Below, piece by piece: positions 8,532 through 17,031 of a stretch of DNA of 64,000 bases. The stretch is from Halogranum amylolyticum. Its GTDB lineage: Archaea; Halobacteriota; Halobacteria; Halobacteriales; Haloferacaceae. Within the stretch, counting starts at the first letter, position 1, and each line of letters opens with the position of its first letter. The stretch is from positions 248,001-312,000 of the forward strand of contig NZ_FODV01000001.1 in the NCBI RefSeq assembly GCF_900110465.1. The letters run 5' to 3'. The notes under the pieces were generated by a model. It ran no database searches. It was not told the DNA's origin and saw only the letters and a program-made list of their open reading frames with translations. A program made the position numbers and the translations under genes.

Positions 8532-9275
8532 ATGAGCCAAAACAGAACCTGTGTGATCACTGGTGCCTCCCGAGGTATCGGCCGTGGCATCGCCGAAGAA
8601 CTCGGCCGTGAGAACGACACGAACGTCGTCGTCAACTACCGGTCCTCGGAAGCCGAAGCCTACGATGTCGTCGACGCCATCGAGGACGCCGGCGGCACCG
8701 CCATCGCCGTCCAGGCGGACGTCTGCGACAGAGACGAGGTCGACGCGATGGCCGAGCGCGTCCGGGAGGTCTTCGGCGGGACGGACGTGCTCGTCAACAA
8801 CGCCGGCATCACCGTCGACAAGACGTTCAAAAACATGACCAGAGACGACTGGGACAAGGTGATGAACGTCAACCTCGGTGGCGTGTTCAACGCCTCGAAA
8901 GCGTTCTACGACGACATCAAGGCGGCCGAACACGGCCGACTCGTCAACATCTCCAGCGTCGTCGGCCAGCAGGGCAACTACGGGCAGGCCAACTACGCGA
9001 CGACCAAGAGCGGCCTATTCGGTTTCACTCGAACGCTCGCGCTCGAACTCTCGAACTCGGGGTCGACGGTCAACTGCGTCGCCCCGGGGTTCACCGAGAC
9101 CGACATGCTCGCGGAGGTCTCCCCGGAGATCCAAGAGAAGATCCAAGAGCGCATTCCGCTCAACCGCTTCGCCACCGTCGAGGACATCTCCGGCGTCGTC
9201 CGGTTCCTCGCCAGCGAGGAGTCGTCCTACATGACCGGCCAGATCCTCGGCGTCAACGGCGGCATGGAGTGGTAA
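8532..9275 (+). CDS. phaB: Acetoacetyl-CoA reductase-like short-chain dehydrogenase (PhaB/FabG), copy 2
   Basis: The 247-residue SDR is the same length as the gene at 3502 and nearly identical along most of its sequence. It shares TGASRGIG, NNAGITVDKTF, NISSVVGQQGNYGQ, YATTK (YxxxK) and the ending VNGGMEW. It should make (R)-3-hydroxyacyl-CoA for the PHA synthase. The two copies flank the pha cluster on opposite strands. Differences cluster in the helices after the NNAG motif and near residues 160-200, as expected for subunits that diverged after duplication. Confidence 0.9.
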   Translation: MSQNRTCVITGASRGIGRGIAEELGRENDTNVVVNYRSSEAEAYDVVDAIEDAGGTAIAVQADVCDRDEVDAMAERVREVFGGTDVLVNNAGITVDKTFKNMTRDDWDKVMNVNLGGVFNASKAFYDDIKAAEHGRLVNISSVVGQQGNYGQANYATTKSGLFGFTRTLALELSNSGSTVNCVAPGFTETDMLAEVSPEIQEKIQERIPLNRFATVEDISGVVRFLASEESSYMTGQILGVNGGMEW

Positions 9276-9338
9276 CGACAGACGTGGTATCGACTCTCGC
9301 GAACGACTTAAGTCACTCAAAGAAGACAACATAACAAC

Positions 9339-9608
9339 ATGAACCAGCAATCACTCGAACTCACCGAACAGACCAGCACCGACTCGACGACCACCGCAGA
9401 CCCCACCGCGTTCACCGTCCCCACCGACCTCGAATCGACGGGGTCGAAACTCGTCTACCTCTACCTCGATGCGATCAACGGCGGCGACGTCTCGACACTC
9501 CGTGAGTCGCTCGACATGCAGACGATCAGCCTCTACCCCATTCTCCAGACGCTGTCCAAGAAAGGGCTCGTCGAACGCGACGGCGAGCGGTACCACGTCG
9601 TCGCGTAG
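9339..9608 (+). CDS. Small winged-helix DNA-binding protein
   Basis: The 89-residue protein has a Ser/Thr-rich acidic N-terminus (residues 1-30) and a compact winged helix from about 34 to the end. The segment SKLVYLYLDAINGGDVSTLRE resembles the first helices, SLYPILQTLSKKGLVERDG looks like recognition helix plus wing, and ERYHVV closes the wing. It is probably a transcription factor of the MarR/TrmB-like single-wHTH group. Its position 63 bases after the second phaB suggests a link with PHA control but does not prove it. The target is unknown. Confidence 0.75.
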   Translation: MNQQSLELTEQTSTDSTTTADPTAFTVPTDLESTGSKLVYLYLDAINGGDVSTLRESLDMQTISLYPILQTLSKKGLVERDGERYHVVA

Positions 9609-9628
9609 TCGGATCGGTTCGTCTCCTC

Positions 9629-9790
9629 TTATATCTCGACCGCCCCCAGCCACGACTCTGCCCCGAGTCGCGGACACCACGGCCGGTGGTTCTCCGCGCA
9701 CCACTTGTCCATCACCCAGCCACAGCGACAGCAGACTCGAACGTCCGCGTCGTGGATCTCGTGGCGGCACAGCCGACATCGAACGCTCAT
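9629..9790 (-). CDS. Small zinc-finger protein, 53 residues
   Basis: An ATG at 9790 opens a 53-residue frame ending at TAA (9629-9631). It contains nine Cys/His residues: Cys5-x2-Cys8, His10, His13, Cys20, Cys21, Cys23, then Cys31-x3-His35-x3-Cys39 in a Trp-rich context (DKWCAENHRPWCP). Two zinc sites can be built from these. Tiny CPxCG-like zinc proteins are common in haloarchaea and often affect growth or regulation. No RNA- or DNA-binding role can be read from the sequence. It converges with the wHTH gene at 9339. Confidence 0.75.
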   Translation of the reverse strand: MSVRCRLCRHEIHDADVRVCCRCGWVMDKWCAENHRPWCPRLGAESWLGAVEI

Positions 9791-9891
9791 GGCGTGTTAA
9801 CATAGCACATGCACGGAGATAAACGGCTTCGGTGGTCAGTGCCGACACTCTCGGGGACAGACTGATTCGGCCGCTCGCCCAACCGACGACT

Positions 9892-10503
9892 ATGGATCAG
9901 CGACTCCCGTCGCCGCCGACCGCCCTCGACACCGACGACTGGGAACTGTACGAGCAGTCCTCGGGTGCGGTGTTCAGTCTCCCGACCGCCGAGGTGAACG
10001 AACACACCCGCGTCTACGAGGACGCCGGTCTCCGAGCCGCGATCAGCGAGGCGACGGACGGGGCACTCGACCGCGTGTGGCGGTTCTGCTTCGTCACCCG
10101 GCTGACAGTCTCGCCACCCCCGCCACCGGGTGTCGGAACGGCGGCTTGGTACCCCACCGTCGCCGCCGAGGCCCGTAACGGCTTCGCCGACGATCTCCGC
10201 GACCGCGGCTTCGAGAACGTCGAGCGTCACCGCGGCCAGCGCATGCGCACCGCGTCGGGCACGCGCGCCCGCCTGACGAAGTTCACCGCCGACTCCCCCA
10301 TCGAACGCGACGGCGACGAGGTGGCGCTCCCGACAGAAGGGTGGCTCGCCGTGTGGGCCGAGGGCCGCGAGTTCCGACTGGCGGGCGGCGCGTATCCGAC
10401 ATCGTTCGGGGACGCGTTGACCGACGACGAGCGGACGTCGCTCGGCGTCGACCCGTCGAGCTACCGGGACGAACTACTGGAACTGCTCCGGACGGTCGAG
10501 TGA
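9892..10503 (+). CDS. Haloarchaeal protein of unknown function
   Basis: The 203-residue protein starts at MDQRLPSPPTALDTDDW; earlier in-frame starts run into noncoding sequence. It has a proline cluster (VSPPPPPGVG) and an Arg-rich segment (RGQRMRTASGTRARLTKF), and it ends with a helix after YRDELLELL. There is no signal peptide, membrane segment or recognised catalytic motif, and I cannot assign a family. The stop is one base from the lactate dehydrogenase stop on the other strand. Confidence 0.7.
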   Translation: MDQRLPSPPTALDTDDWELYEQSSGAVFSLPTAEVNEHTRVYEDAGLRAAISEATDGALDRVWRFCFVTRLTVSPPPPPGVGTAAWYPTVAAEARNGFADDLRDRGFENVERHRGQRMRTASGTRARLTKFTADSPIERDGDEVALPTEGWLAVWAEGREFRLAGGAYPTSFGDALTDDERTSLGVDPSSYRDELLELLRTVE

Positions 10504-10504
10504 G

Positions 10505-11470
10505 CTACTCGCCGTACCGGCCGAGTCGCCGCCGGCTCTCGGCGAGAACGGTCGCCGACTCGGTCAGCCGCTCGCGTTCCGTCTCGGACAGCACCGGGTC
10601 GACGACCGCCTCGACTCCGCCACGGCCGAGCACGCAGGGGAGGCTCAGATAGACCTCGTCGACGCCGTACTGGTCGGTCACGAGCGTCGACACCGGCAAC
10701 ACCGACCGCTCGTCGCGGACGACCGCCTCGACGATCTCGGTCGCCGCCAGCGCGATGGCGTAGTTCGTCACGCCCTTCCGTTCGATGATCTCGTAGGCCG
10801 CCTCTCGAACCTGGTCGGTCAGCGCTGCCCGGTTCTCGTCGTCGAGCGTCTCGCCGCGCTGGGCGAGGAACTCGCCGATGGGGATCCCCGCGACGTTGGT
10901 CGAGCTCCACAGCGGCACCTCGCTGTCGCCGTGTTCGCCGACGACGTAGCCGTGGACGTTCTGCGGGTCGACGTCGCACAGGTCGCTGAGGACGTGTCTG
11001 AACCGGGAGGTGTCGAGCACCGTCCCCGACCCGACGACCTGCTCGTGCGGGAGGTCCGCGAGCTCCCACGTCACGTAGGAGAGCACGTCGACGGGGTTGG
11101 TGACCACGAGGAGGACGGCGTCGTCGTCGACGGCCTCGGCGATCTGCGGGATCATCTCCTCGAAGATATCGACGTTCCGCTCCAGCAGCTCGAGTCTCGT
11201 CTCTCCTCCTTTCTGTGCTGCTCCCGCGGTGACGACGACGACGTCCGCGTCCGCACACTCCTCGTACCCGCCAGTTGTGACGTCGACCGGCGGTGTGAAG
11301 TACGCTCCGTGGCTGAGGTCCATCATCTCGCCCGTCGCCCGCGCCTCGTCGACGTCGACGAGCACGAGTTCCGAGGCGACGCCGCGGGTCATCAGCGAGA
11401 ACGCCGTCGTCGACCCGACTGCACCGACGCCGACGACGGCGACGGTCGTCCGGTCGTGGTTCCGACTCAT
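10505..11470 (-). CDS. ldh: L-lactate dehydrogenase-like (LDH/MDH family)
   Basis: The 321-residue protein has an N-terminal Rossmann fold (VVGVGAVGS, with acidic LVDVDEAR favouring NAD), the substrate loop AGAAQKGGETRLEL, and catalytic His in VVGEHGDSEVPLWS. Position 86 is Gln, where malate dehydrogenases carry Arg, so pyruvate/lactate is the better substrate prediction. Arg92 in GETR is the usual substrate-binding/mobile-loop Arg. It is a soluble enzyme. The nearest gene in the same direction is rtcB, 143 bases upstream, so it is probably transcribed alone. Confidence 0.88.
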   Translation of the reverse strand: MSRNHDRTTVAVVGVGAVGSTTAFSLMTRGVASELVLVDVDEARATGEMMDLSHGAYFTPPVDVTTGGYEECADADVVVVTAGAAQKGGETRLELLERNVDIFEEMIPQIAEAVDDDAVLLVVTNPVDVLSYVTWELADLPHEQVVGSGTVLDTSRFRHVLSDLCDVDPQNVHGYVVGEHGDSEVPLWSSTNVAGIPIGEFLAQRGETLDDENRAALTDQVREAAYEIIERKGVTNYAIALAATEIVEAVVRDERSVLPVSTLVTDQYGVDEVYLSLPCVLGRGGVEAVVDPVLSETERERLTESATVLAESRRRLGRYGE

Positions 11471-11613
11471 ACCGGCCGTTCGGACACCAGACGGATAACC
11501 GTTCGACCACGTGCCGCCCCGACGACTGCAGGCGGAGCTGACTTGTCAGACGCCCACGAATCCGAGTGACGATGCCCTCCACGAACGCTATCGGCGTCGC
11601 GCTGCTCTGAACC

Positions 11614-13110
11614 TCACCCCTTGATGTTCACGACCGGTCGCAGCCGCGCCACCGTCGTCCCGATACCGAGCGCGTCGCTCACGCGGACCACCTCGTCGAT
11701 GTCCTTGTACGCGCCGGGTGCCTCCTCCGCGACGGTTGCCCCCGACCGCGCCCGGACGTAGATCTGTTGCTCGCGCAGTTCGCGCTGTAGGTCGCCCGCG
11801 CGGTACTCCTTCTTCGCCTGCGTCCGCGACTTTAGCCGTCCGGCGCCGTGAGCGGTCGACCCGAAACTGCGTTCCAACGACTCGGGGCCGCCGCAGAGAA
11901 CGTACGAGTGAGTTCCCATACTCCCGGGGATGAACACCGGCTGGCCGATGTCCCGGTAGGCGACCGGCACCTCCTCGCGACCCGCGGGGAACGCCCGGGT
12001 CGCCCCCTTTCGGTGGACGAGCACCGTCTTCCGACGGCCGTCGATCTCGTGGGGCTCTTCCTTTGCGACGTTGTGACAGACATCGTACACCAGCTCGACC
12101 GTCGGGTCGTCGAAGAACTCGGCGAACACCTGCCGGACCGCGTCCGTCATCGCCTGCCGGTTCGCCCACGCGAAGTTGGCGGCGGCGTACATCCCCAGCC
12201 GGTAGTCGTCGGCCAGCGAGTCGGCGAGGGGCGCGTAGATGAGTTGGCGGTCCGGGAGCGACGCGGCGACCGTCGGATACGCCTTCTCGAACCTCCGGAT
12301 GTAGTCGGTGCAGGTCTGGTGGCCGAGTCCGCGCGACCCCGAGTGGATCATCACGACCACCTGATCGAGTTCGAGGCCGAACGCGGCTGCCGGCGTCTCG
12401 TCGTAGATCTCGGCGACGCGCTGGACCTCGAGGAAGTGGTTGCCCGACCCGAGCGACCCCAACTGCTTGACGCCGCGCTGTTTCGCCATCTCCGAGACCT
12501 TCGAGGGGTCGCCCGGCAACCGGCCGTTCTCCTCGCAGTGTTCGAGGTCCGCGTCGGTGGCGTAGCCGTGGTCGCGCATCCACATCATCCCGCTCTCCAA
12601 GATTCCCTCCAAGTTGTCGAGGCCGATGGAGACGACGCCACCCTTTCCCGTCCCGGTCGGAATCAGTCGGTAGAGTGCTCCCACGAGGTCGTTCTCCAGT
12701 CCGCGAACGTCGTCGTACGTCAGGTTCGTCCGCAACAGGCGGACGCCGCAGTTGATGTCGAAGCCGATACCGCCGGGACTGATGACGCCACTTTCCATGT
12801 CGACGGCGGCGACACCACCGATGGGGAACCCGTACCCCTGGTGGCCGTCGGGCATCACGGCGGCGAACCGCTGGATGCCCGGCAGGGTGGCGACGTTGCG
12901 TACCTGCTTCAGCGTTAGGTCGCCCGGCGCTCGCATCTCCTCGAGCAGTTTCTCCGAAGCGTAGATGCGCGCCGGGACGCGCATCTCGCCCGACCGTTCG
13001 ATCTCGTAGACGTTCTCTTCGAGGCGCGTGACGGCCGGGAGGCCGTCCACGTCGTCGGCTGGGGCCCGTTCGGAATCGGTCGAATCGGTCGAGTTACTCG
13101 AATCGCTCAT
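11614..13110 (-). CDS. rtcB: RNA-splicing ligase RtcB (3'-phosphate/2',3'-cyclic phosphate RNA ligase)
   Basis: The 498-residue protein starts at MSDSSNSTDSTDS; a start 27 bases upstream is also possible. It shows the RtcB series PDGHQGYGFPIGGVAA, GGIGFDINCGVRLL, LGSGNHFLEVQ and HSGSRGLGHQ for Mn2+ and GTP. The segment STAHGAGRLKSR holds the histidine that is guanylylated, and the C-terminus is RLRPVVNIKG. It joins 2',3'-cyclic phosphate ends to 5'-OH ends and is the tRNA exon ligase of archaea. The acidic Ser/Thr-rich N-terminal 25 residues are a haloarchaeal addition. RtcA is encoded 1.3 kb upstream on the same strand. Confidence 0.96.
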   Translation of the reverse strand: MSDSSNSTDSTDSERAPADDVDGLPAVTRLEENVYEIERSGEMRVPARIYASEKLLEEMRAPGDLTLKQVRNVATLPGIQRFAAVMPDGHQGYGFPIGGVAAVDMESGVISPGGIGFDINCGVRLLRTNLTYDDVRGLENDLVGALYRLIPTGTGKGGVVSIGLDNLEGILESGMMWMRDHGYATDADLEHCEENGRLPGDPSKVSEMAKQRGVKQLGSLGSGNHFLEVQRVAEIYDETPAAAFGLELDQVVVMIHSGSRGLGHQTCTDYIRRFEKAYPTVAASLPDRQLIYAPLADSLADDYRLGMYAAANFAWANRQAMTDAVRQVFAEFFDDPTVELVYDVCHNVAKEEPHEIDGRRKTVLVHRKGATRAFPAGREEVPVAYRDIGQPVFIPGSMGTHSYVLCGGPESLERSFGSTAHGAGRLKSRTQAKKEYRAGDLQRELREQQIYVRARSGATVAEEAPGAYKDIDEVVRVSDALGIGTTVARLRPVVNIKG

Positions 13111-13192
13111 CCGTATCACTACGCCCGCAGAGCGCAAAAACGGCTGTTCCCGACCGGAGAGTCAGTCTGAAACGACGGACCGACCCGCCGGG

Positions 13193-14365
13193 TTACCGTC
13201 GCAACAGCATGGCGATGCCGCCGCCGCCGCCGACACTCATCCCGACGACGCCGTAGGTCGAACCGCGCTCGACCATCCGGTGGACGAGCGACGTCGTCAA
13301 CATCCCGCCGCTGGCGCCGATGGGGTGACCGAGCGCGATCGCGCCGCCGTTCGGGTTCAGTTTCTCCGTGGGGATACCGCAGCGCTCGCGGACGTACACC
13401 ATCTGGGCGGCGAACGCCTCGTTCAACTCGAAGGAGTCGACGTCGTCGACGGCGAGGTCGTTCGCTCGCAACAGCCCCTGTACCGCGTCGCCGACGGCCA
13501 TCCCGAACCACTTGGGGTCGCGGTAGGCGACGTGGTAGTCGACGATCCACGCCAACGGGTCGAAACCGGCGTCGAGCGTCGCCGACTCCGACCCGAGCAG
13601 GACCGCACCCGCGCCGTCGCTGAGGTCGGAGGCGTTCCCGGCGGTTATCGTCCCGTCTTCGACGAACGCGGGCGACAGTCGGGCGAGTCCCTCGAGCGTC
13701 GTGTCGGCCCGTGGACCGTCGTCCTCGTCGAGCACGTCGTCGCCGACGGGGACGGGGACGATCTCGTCGTCGAACGTCCCGTGTTCTCTGGCGTCGACGG
13801 CCCGTTGGTGGCTCTGGGCGGCGTACTCGTCCTGTGCCTCGCGACTGATGTCGACGCGGTCGACCAGCGCCTCGGTCAACTCGCCCATGTGGGCGTCCTC
13901 GGTGACGTCCCACAGCGCATCGTAGATCATCGAGTCGACCAGTTTCGTGTCACCGTAGCGTCGACCCCGCCGCAGCTCGTGGAGCAGGTACGGCGCGTTC
14001 GACATCGACTCCATCCCGCCGGCGACGGCGAACTCTCGACGACCGGCGAGCAGCCGGTCGACGCCGAGGGCGATAGCCCGGAGACCGGACCCCGACGCCT
14101 CGTTGATCGTCGTCGCCGGCGTCGACGGCGGCAGGTCGGCGTTCAACACGACCTGTCGGGCGGGGACCTGTCCGAGACCGGCCTGCAGCGCGTGGCCGAG
14201 GCCGACCCAGTCGATCAGGTCGGGGTCGACGTCAGTTCGCTCGAACAACCCCTCCACTGCGACCGTCCCGAGGTCGACCGCCGAGTGGTCGGCCAGCGGT
14301 CCGAGGAGCGTTCCGTGCGGCGTGCGGACGGCGTCGATGAGGGCGATTTCGGTGTCGGAGGACAT
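13193..14365 (-). CDS. Thiolase-family acetyl-CoA C-acyltransferase with Ser in place of catalytic Cys
   Basis: The 390-residue thiolase fold has the NEAFA motif, the GHPIGASG motif with His347 and a C-terminal GGGGGIAMLL. Where thiolases have their nucleophile Cys (xxNxxCxSG), this protein reads TINEASGSG with Ser91. Where the second catalytic Cys is expected (CxGGGxG), it reads MSVGGGGG with Ser377. Haloarchaeal beta-ketothiolases used in PHA precursor supply are reported with a Ser nucleophile and an OB-fold partner subunit. No OB-fold gene is adjacent here. Condensation of acyl-CoAs for PHA is the best inference, but degradation is possible. Confidence 0.85.
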   Translation of the reverse strand: MSSDTEIALIDAVRTPHGTLLGPLADHSAVDLGTVAVEGLFERTDVDPDLIDWVGLGHALQAGLGQVPARQVVLNADLPPSTPATTINEASGSGLRAIALGVDRLLAGRREFAVAGGMESMSNAPYLLHELRRGRRYGDTKLVDSMIYDALWDVTEDAHMGELTEALVDRVDISREAQDEYAAQSHQRAVDAREHGTFDDEIVPVPVGDDVLDEDDGPRADTTLEGLARLSPAFVEDGTITAGNASDLSDGAGAVLLGSESATLDAGFDPLAWIVDYHVAYRDPKWFGMAVGDAVQGLLRANDLAVDDVDSFELNEAFAAQMVYVRERCGIPTEKLNPNGGAIALGHPIGASGGMLTTSLVHRMVERGSTYGVVGMSVGGGGGIAMLLRR

Positions 14366-14428
14366 CGTCGGAGAGTACGCGCTCCGAGAGCAAGTACTAA
14401 GTGATGTGTTGACTTATCACACGTTCGC

Positions 14429-15454
14429 TCACTCGATCCGGTCGACGACCTCGACCAGCACCGTCCCGTCGGCCGCGTCGATGCAGGTCACCGACCCGCC
14501 GAACGCTTCGACGACGTCGAGGTTCGTCCGGACGTGGGAGGTCATCCGGGGGATCCGGACGCGGCCGCCGCCGAGCGCCAGCAAGACGACCAGCTGGTCC
14601 GCGAGGTGGACGTCGACGGCGGCGGTCGTCGACTCGAACGCCTCGAACGCGGCGACCGCCTCCTCGGCGACCGCCTCCGAGGACTTGCCGCGTTCGCCCA
14701 GCGCGTCGAACCCGGCCAGACTCTCGCGGTAGCGCGCCTCGAGCAGGAGGGCGGACCCCGACGACGTGGCCGGGACGTAGGCGGGTTCCTCGACGGCGTG
14801 TGTGACGTCGCGCTCCGAGAGCGACTCGGTGGCGGCGTCGGCCTGCCGCGTCGCCACCGACTTGTTCTCCAGCGACGTGCTCGCCTTCGAGTGGACGACG
14901 ACCAGGTCGAGCGGCCCGCGGTCGGTGAGATCGACCCTCGACAACGACGACGGACCGAGACGGAGCGTCGCCCGCCCGCCGCCGGCGGGGTAGAACCCGC
15001 TGCGGTGGAGCGTCACCTCGGCGTCGAGGCCGAACCGGGCGAGAAGCGGGAGTTTCACCCGCTCGTAATAGGCCATCGACGGCGACCAGTTCACGTCGGT
15101 GCCGCCCGTCGCCGACAGCGAGAGCGGTTCGTCGAGCGCCGTCGCCAGCGGGAGCAGCGTCTCGAACAGGAGCGTGACGCTGCCGGCCGTCCCGATGTCG
15201 AACTGGTAACTGCCGCCGGTGACCTCGTCTGGAGCGAAGGTGAGTTCGGTCGCGCCGACCTCCGCACCCGACACCGAGGCGTCGCTGACGGCCTCCGCGA
15301 CGCGGACCCCGGCGAGATGTTGGGGTCGGAGACCGGGCGTCGACCGCGACCCCCGGACGTCAGTCAGTCGAACCGGGGTGTCGGTCAGCATCGACAGCGC
15401 CAGCGCCGTGCGGAGTATCTGTCCGCCGCCCGAACCGCCGTCGATCTCTCGCAT
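14429..15454 (-). CDS. rtcA: RNA 3'-terminal phosphate cyclase
   Basis: The 341-residue protein opens with MREIDGGSGGGQILRTALAL, the family N-terminus, and contains RPQHLAGVR, GTAGSVTLLF and FYPAGGGRATL. Near the C-terminus HLADQLVVLLAL and TSHVRTNLDVVEAF hold the region of the AMP-accepting His. It converts RNA 3'-phosphate ends to 2',3'-cyclic phosphates with ATP, giving substrates for RtcB. It lies on the same strand as rtcB with the thiolase between them, an unusual interruption. Confidence 0.94.
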   Translation of the reverse strand: MREIDGGSGGGQILRTALALSMLTDTPVRLTDVRGSRSTPGLRPQHLAGVRVAEAVSDASVSGAEVGATELTFAPDEVTGGSYQFDIGTAGSVTLLFETLLPLATALDEPLSLSATGGTDVNWSPSMAYYERVKLPLLARFGLDAEVTLHRSGFYPAGGGRATLRLGPSSLSRVDLTDRGPLDLVVVHSKASTSLENKSVATRQADAATESLSERDVTHAVEEPAYVPATSSGSALLLEARYRESLAGFDALGERGKSSEAVAEEAVAAFEAFESTTAAVDVHLADQLVVLLALGGGRVRIPRMTSHVRTNLDVVEAFGGSVTCIDAADGTVLVEVVDRIE

Positions 15455-15568
15455 CGACCGAACGCACAGCGGACAGCGACATGAGCGTTCCGCCGGACGC
15501 GTCGGGCGGGCGGACTGTCCGTCGATACGAGCGACGCGGCCATTCCGCTGGGGCCCGTCTCTCTACGC

Positions 15569-16603
15569 ATGGACCGCCTCCATCTCGGCTTCACCGGCGA
15601 CGTGATGCTCGGGCGGAACGTCGACGACCGTCAGCGCGCCGAGCGGCGGCCGCCAGAAGCGGTCTGGGGGTCGACGTACGACCGGTTGCGCGCGCTCGAC
15701 GGGCTGTTCGTCAACCTCGAGTGCTGTCTCTCCACCCGCGGGTCGCCGTGGGCCGTCACCTACCACCCGTATCACTTCCGTGCGGACCCCAACTGGGCGC
15801 TGCCGGCGCTCACCCGCGCCGGCGTCTCGTGGGTCACGCTGGCGAACAACCACGTGCTCGACTTCGGGGCCGACGCGCTCGACGACACGTTCGACGCGCT
15901 CGACGACGCACACATTCCCTTCTGCGGTGCCGGCGTCGACGAGGACGACGCGTGGCAACCTGCCGTCGTCGACGTCGGCGAACTCACCGTCGCGCTCGTC
16001 GGGTTCACCGACAACACTCCCGAGTTCGCCGCCACCGACGACTCCCCGGGGACGGCGTACTTCGACGTCGCTCGCGAAGACGACCGCTCGCGGGTCGAGC
16101 GAGCGCTCGCCGCCGCCCACGAGAGCGACCCCGACCTGGTCGTCGCCTCGCTTCACTGGGGGCCGAACATGGTCGAACGTCCGCCGAAGTCGTTCCAGCG
16201 GTTCGCCCACTGGCTGGTCGAGTCGGGCGTCGACCTCGTCCACGGCCACAGCGCGCACGTCTTCCAGGGGGTCGAACTGTACCGCGGCGTCCCCATCCTC
16301 TACGACACGGGCGACTTCGTCGACGACTACGCGGTCGACCCGGACCTCCGGAACGACCGGAGCTTCCTGTTCGAGGTGGTCGTGACGACGGCCGGTGACG
16401 TGGAGTCGGTTCGGCTCTCCCCGACCGAGATCGCGAACTGTTCGGTTGACCCCGCGCCCGCCCACGTCGCGGAGTGGAGTCGCGACCGGATGGTCGACCT
16501 GTCGGCGGCGTTCGGCACACAGTTCGGTCGCGACGGGGAGTCGCTCGTGCTCGACGTCGAGAGCGGCGAGCAGAGGAACGACGGGTCGAGCGCGACCGCC
16601 TGA
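15569..16603 (+). CDS. CapA-like metallophosphatase (PGA_cap family)
   Basis: The 344-residue protein starts GFTGDVMLGRNVDD and includes NLECCLSTRG, LANNHVLDFG, LHWGPN and HGHSAHVFQG. These are the metal-binding motifs of the CapA/poly-gamma-glutamate capsule family, a calcineurin-like phosphoesterase fold. No signal peptide or membrane anchor is visible, so a cytoplasmic role is likely, unlike bacterial CapA. The name does not show that a poly-glutamate capsule is made; there are no capB or capC genes here. The start is the first ATG that keeps the beta strand before GDVM. Confidence 0.85.
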   Translation: MDRLHLGFTGDVMLGRNVDDRQRAERRPPEAVWGSTYDRLRALDGLFVNLECCLSTRGSPWAVTYHPYHFRADPNWALPALTRAGVSWVTLANNHVLDFGADALDDTFDALDDAHIPFCGAGVDEDDAWQPAVVDVGELTVALVGFTDNTPEFAATDDSPGTAYFDVAREDDRSRVERALAAAHESDPDLVVASLHWGPNMVERPPKSFQRFAHWLVESGVDLVHGHSAHVFQGVELYRGVPILYDTGDFVDDYAVDPDLRNDRSFLFEVVVTTAGDVESVRLSPTEIANCSVDPAPAHVAEWSRDRMVDLSAAFGTQFGRDGESLVLDVESGEQRNDGSSATA

Positions 16604-16674
16604 AGAAGGAAGGGACTGCGACACGCGACGTTATCAGCTCGCTCGTCGTAGTTCTCCGTTCGAGGTGCGAACCC

Positions 16675-17016
16675 ATGGCAACCACAGACGAGAGCGGCGA
16701 CGCATCGCTCGACGACCTCCCGACGACGCCCGGAAGCGACGGGTCACTCCCCGTCGACGTCGAACGGTTCGGCGACGAGTACGTCGTCTCCGCGCTCCTT
16801 CCTGGACTCCGCACGCAGGACATCGACGTCTCGGTCCACGGCCGCCGGATCCGGATCGCCGCGAGCGTCCCGGACCGCAAGCGACGGTTCCTCCCGACGC
16901 GACGTCGCGAGGTGAGTCGGGTCGTCCGCCTCCCCGACCCCATCGACCACCGGTCGGTGGAGGCGTCGTACCACGACGGCCTGCTCCGAGTGACCGCAGC
17001 GACGTGGGAGGAATAA
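16675..17016 (+). CDS. Small heat shock protein, Hsp20/alpha-crystallin family
   Basis: The 113-residue protein begins MATTDESGDASLDDL. Its alpha-crystallin domain covers about residues 22-110: PVDVERFGDEYVVSALLPGL, IDVSVHGRRIRIAASV, VVRLPDPIDHRSVEASYHDG and LLRVTA. The family's ALP and GVL-like turns are present in modified form (ALLPGL and DGLL). The C-terminal IxI tail used for oligomer assembly is absent, so it may form small oligomers. The role is ATP-independent chaperoning. It ends 16 bases from the nrdJ stop on the other strand. Confidence 0.85.
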   Translation: MATTDESGDASLDDLPTTPGSDGSLPVDVERFGDEYVVSALLPGLRTQDIDVSVHGRRIRIAASVPDRKRRFLPTRRREVSRVVRLPDPIDHRSVEASYHDGLLRVTAATWEE

Positions 17017-17031
17017 GAAGGGAGGAGCCGG

